Part shown: one piece after another, positions 31,142-31,537 of the stretch
How positions within the stretch are numbered: position 1 is the first letter of the stretch
How the letters are laid out: every line of letters starts with the position of its first letter
From: Saccoglossus kowalevskii
Taxonomy: Eukaryota; Hemichordata; Enteropneusta; Harrimaniidae
Reading direction: 5' to 3'
Assembly: GCF_000003605.2 (NCBI RefSeq)
Contig: NW_003133847.1
Coordinates: 109,814-141,350, forward strand
DNA length: 31,537 nucleotides
The notes under the pieces: generated by a model
The model's input: only the letters and a program-made list of their open reading frames with translations
Database searches by the model: none
Told to the model about the DNA's origin: nothing
Made by a program: the position numbers and the translations under genes

Positions 31142-31537
31142 CTGCAAATTTGAAAAAAAAAAAAAAATATTCAAACCTCGGTCTGAATGCCAAAGTTGAT
31201 TTGCACCGTGAATTGATTTCCTACACCTATCAAGCGTTATTGTCAACTGATTGGCTGACAATACAACAGTGTTGGTTTCCTGAAGCAAACAGCCAATCAG
31301 CTGACGATTTCGCTTTATACAAACTGTAGGTATAGGAAACAAATTCATGGCCACAGTGGTGCACTATCTGAAAAACAGCAACATCATAACACCACATAGT
31401 CTTTTATAAACATATTTGGAAGTTGTATCAATGTGAAGCCATTAAGTGACATTCTTGACATACCAACTACAGCCTATGTTAAGTCAATGTAAATTTTAAA
31501 AGACACATTTTTACCAAAATCTTCAAAATATACGTGG
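31142..31537. other. Right-edge sequence, probable intron
   Basis: If the minus-strand exon at 31028-31141 is real this is its preceding intron. It contains an inverted pair of CCAAT phrases (TGATTGGCTGAC near 31248 and GCCAATCAGCTGAC near 31289). No second exon was found before the window ends. Confidence 0.35.

Overview
The window is eukaryotic, animal nuclear DNA. It is AT-rich, its one clear gene is split by spliceosomal introns with GT-AG ends, and it is dense in short inverted-repeat elements and minisatellites. A 50-N gap (21326-21375) marks it as draft assembly. The gene is an animal-type front-end fatty acid desaturase and no bacterial gene organisation is visible. A marine invertebrate fits (mollusc, hemichordate, amphioxus or similar), but I cannot fix the phylum by eye.

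Layout. 1-3320 is upstream sequence with no gene I can support. About 3180-3633 is the likely promoter and 5' UTR, richer in CpG than its surroundings. 3634-20355 (+) is a complete 11-coding-exon gene for a 444-residue cytochrome b5-fused desaturase of the FADS1/FADS2 family. All ten introns keep frame, and every expected motif is present: HPGG haem motif, HDFGH, HNQHH and QIEHH. Intron 1 is 6.85 kb; the others are 0.4-2.3 kb. The 3' UTR carries a roughly 67-bp tandem repeat, and an AATAAA lies at 20817. From 20850 to 30740 I see mostly repeats: a long foldback element beside the gap, a 21-copy 66-bp minisatellite (25103-26510), and a roughly 36-copy 27-bp minisatellite (27200-28172) with a 161-bp higher-order period. 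At the right edge two candidate exons of unknown genes lie on opposite strands (30749-30941 plus; 31028-31141 minus).

Mobile DNA. One family of about 210 bp with CTGTA...TACAG ends occurs eight times, six of them in desaturase introns. At least seven other inverted-repeat element types are present. One (4724-5425) is built of repeated 16-bp palindromes and may hold a decayed Harbinger-like start.

The most notable single observation is a 65-bp tandem duplication, 64/65 identical, that copies the whole 3' splice site and the first 23 bases of desaturase exon 2. Using the upstream copy would stop translation after 75 residues, inside the cytochrome b5 domain. I found no evidence of a wholly new multi-gene system.
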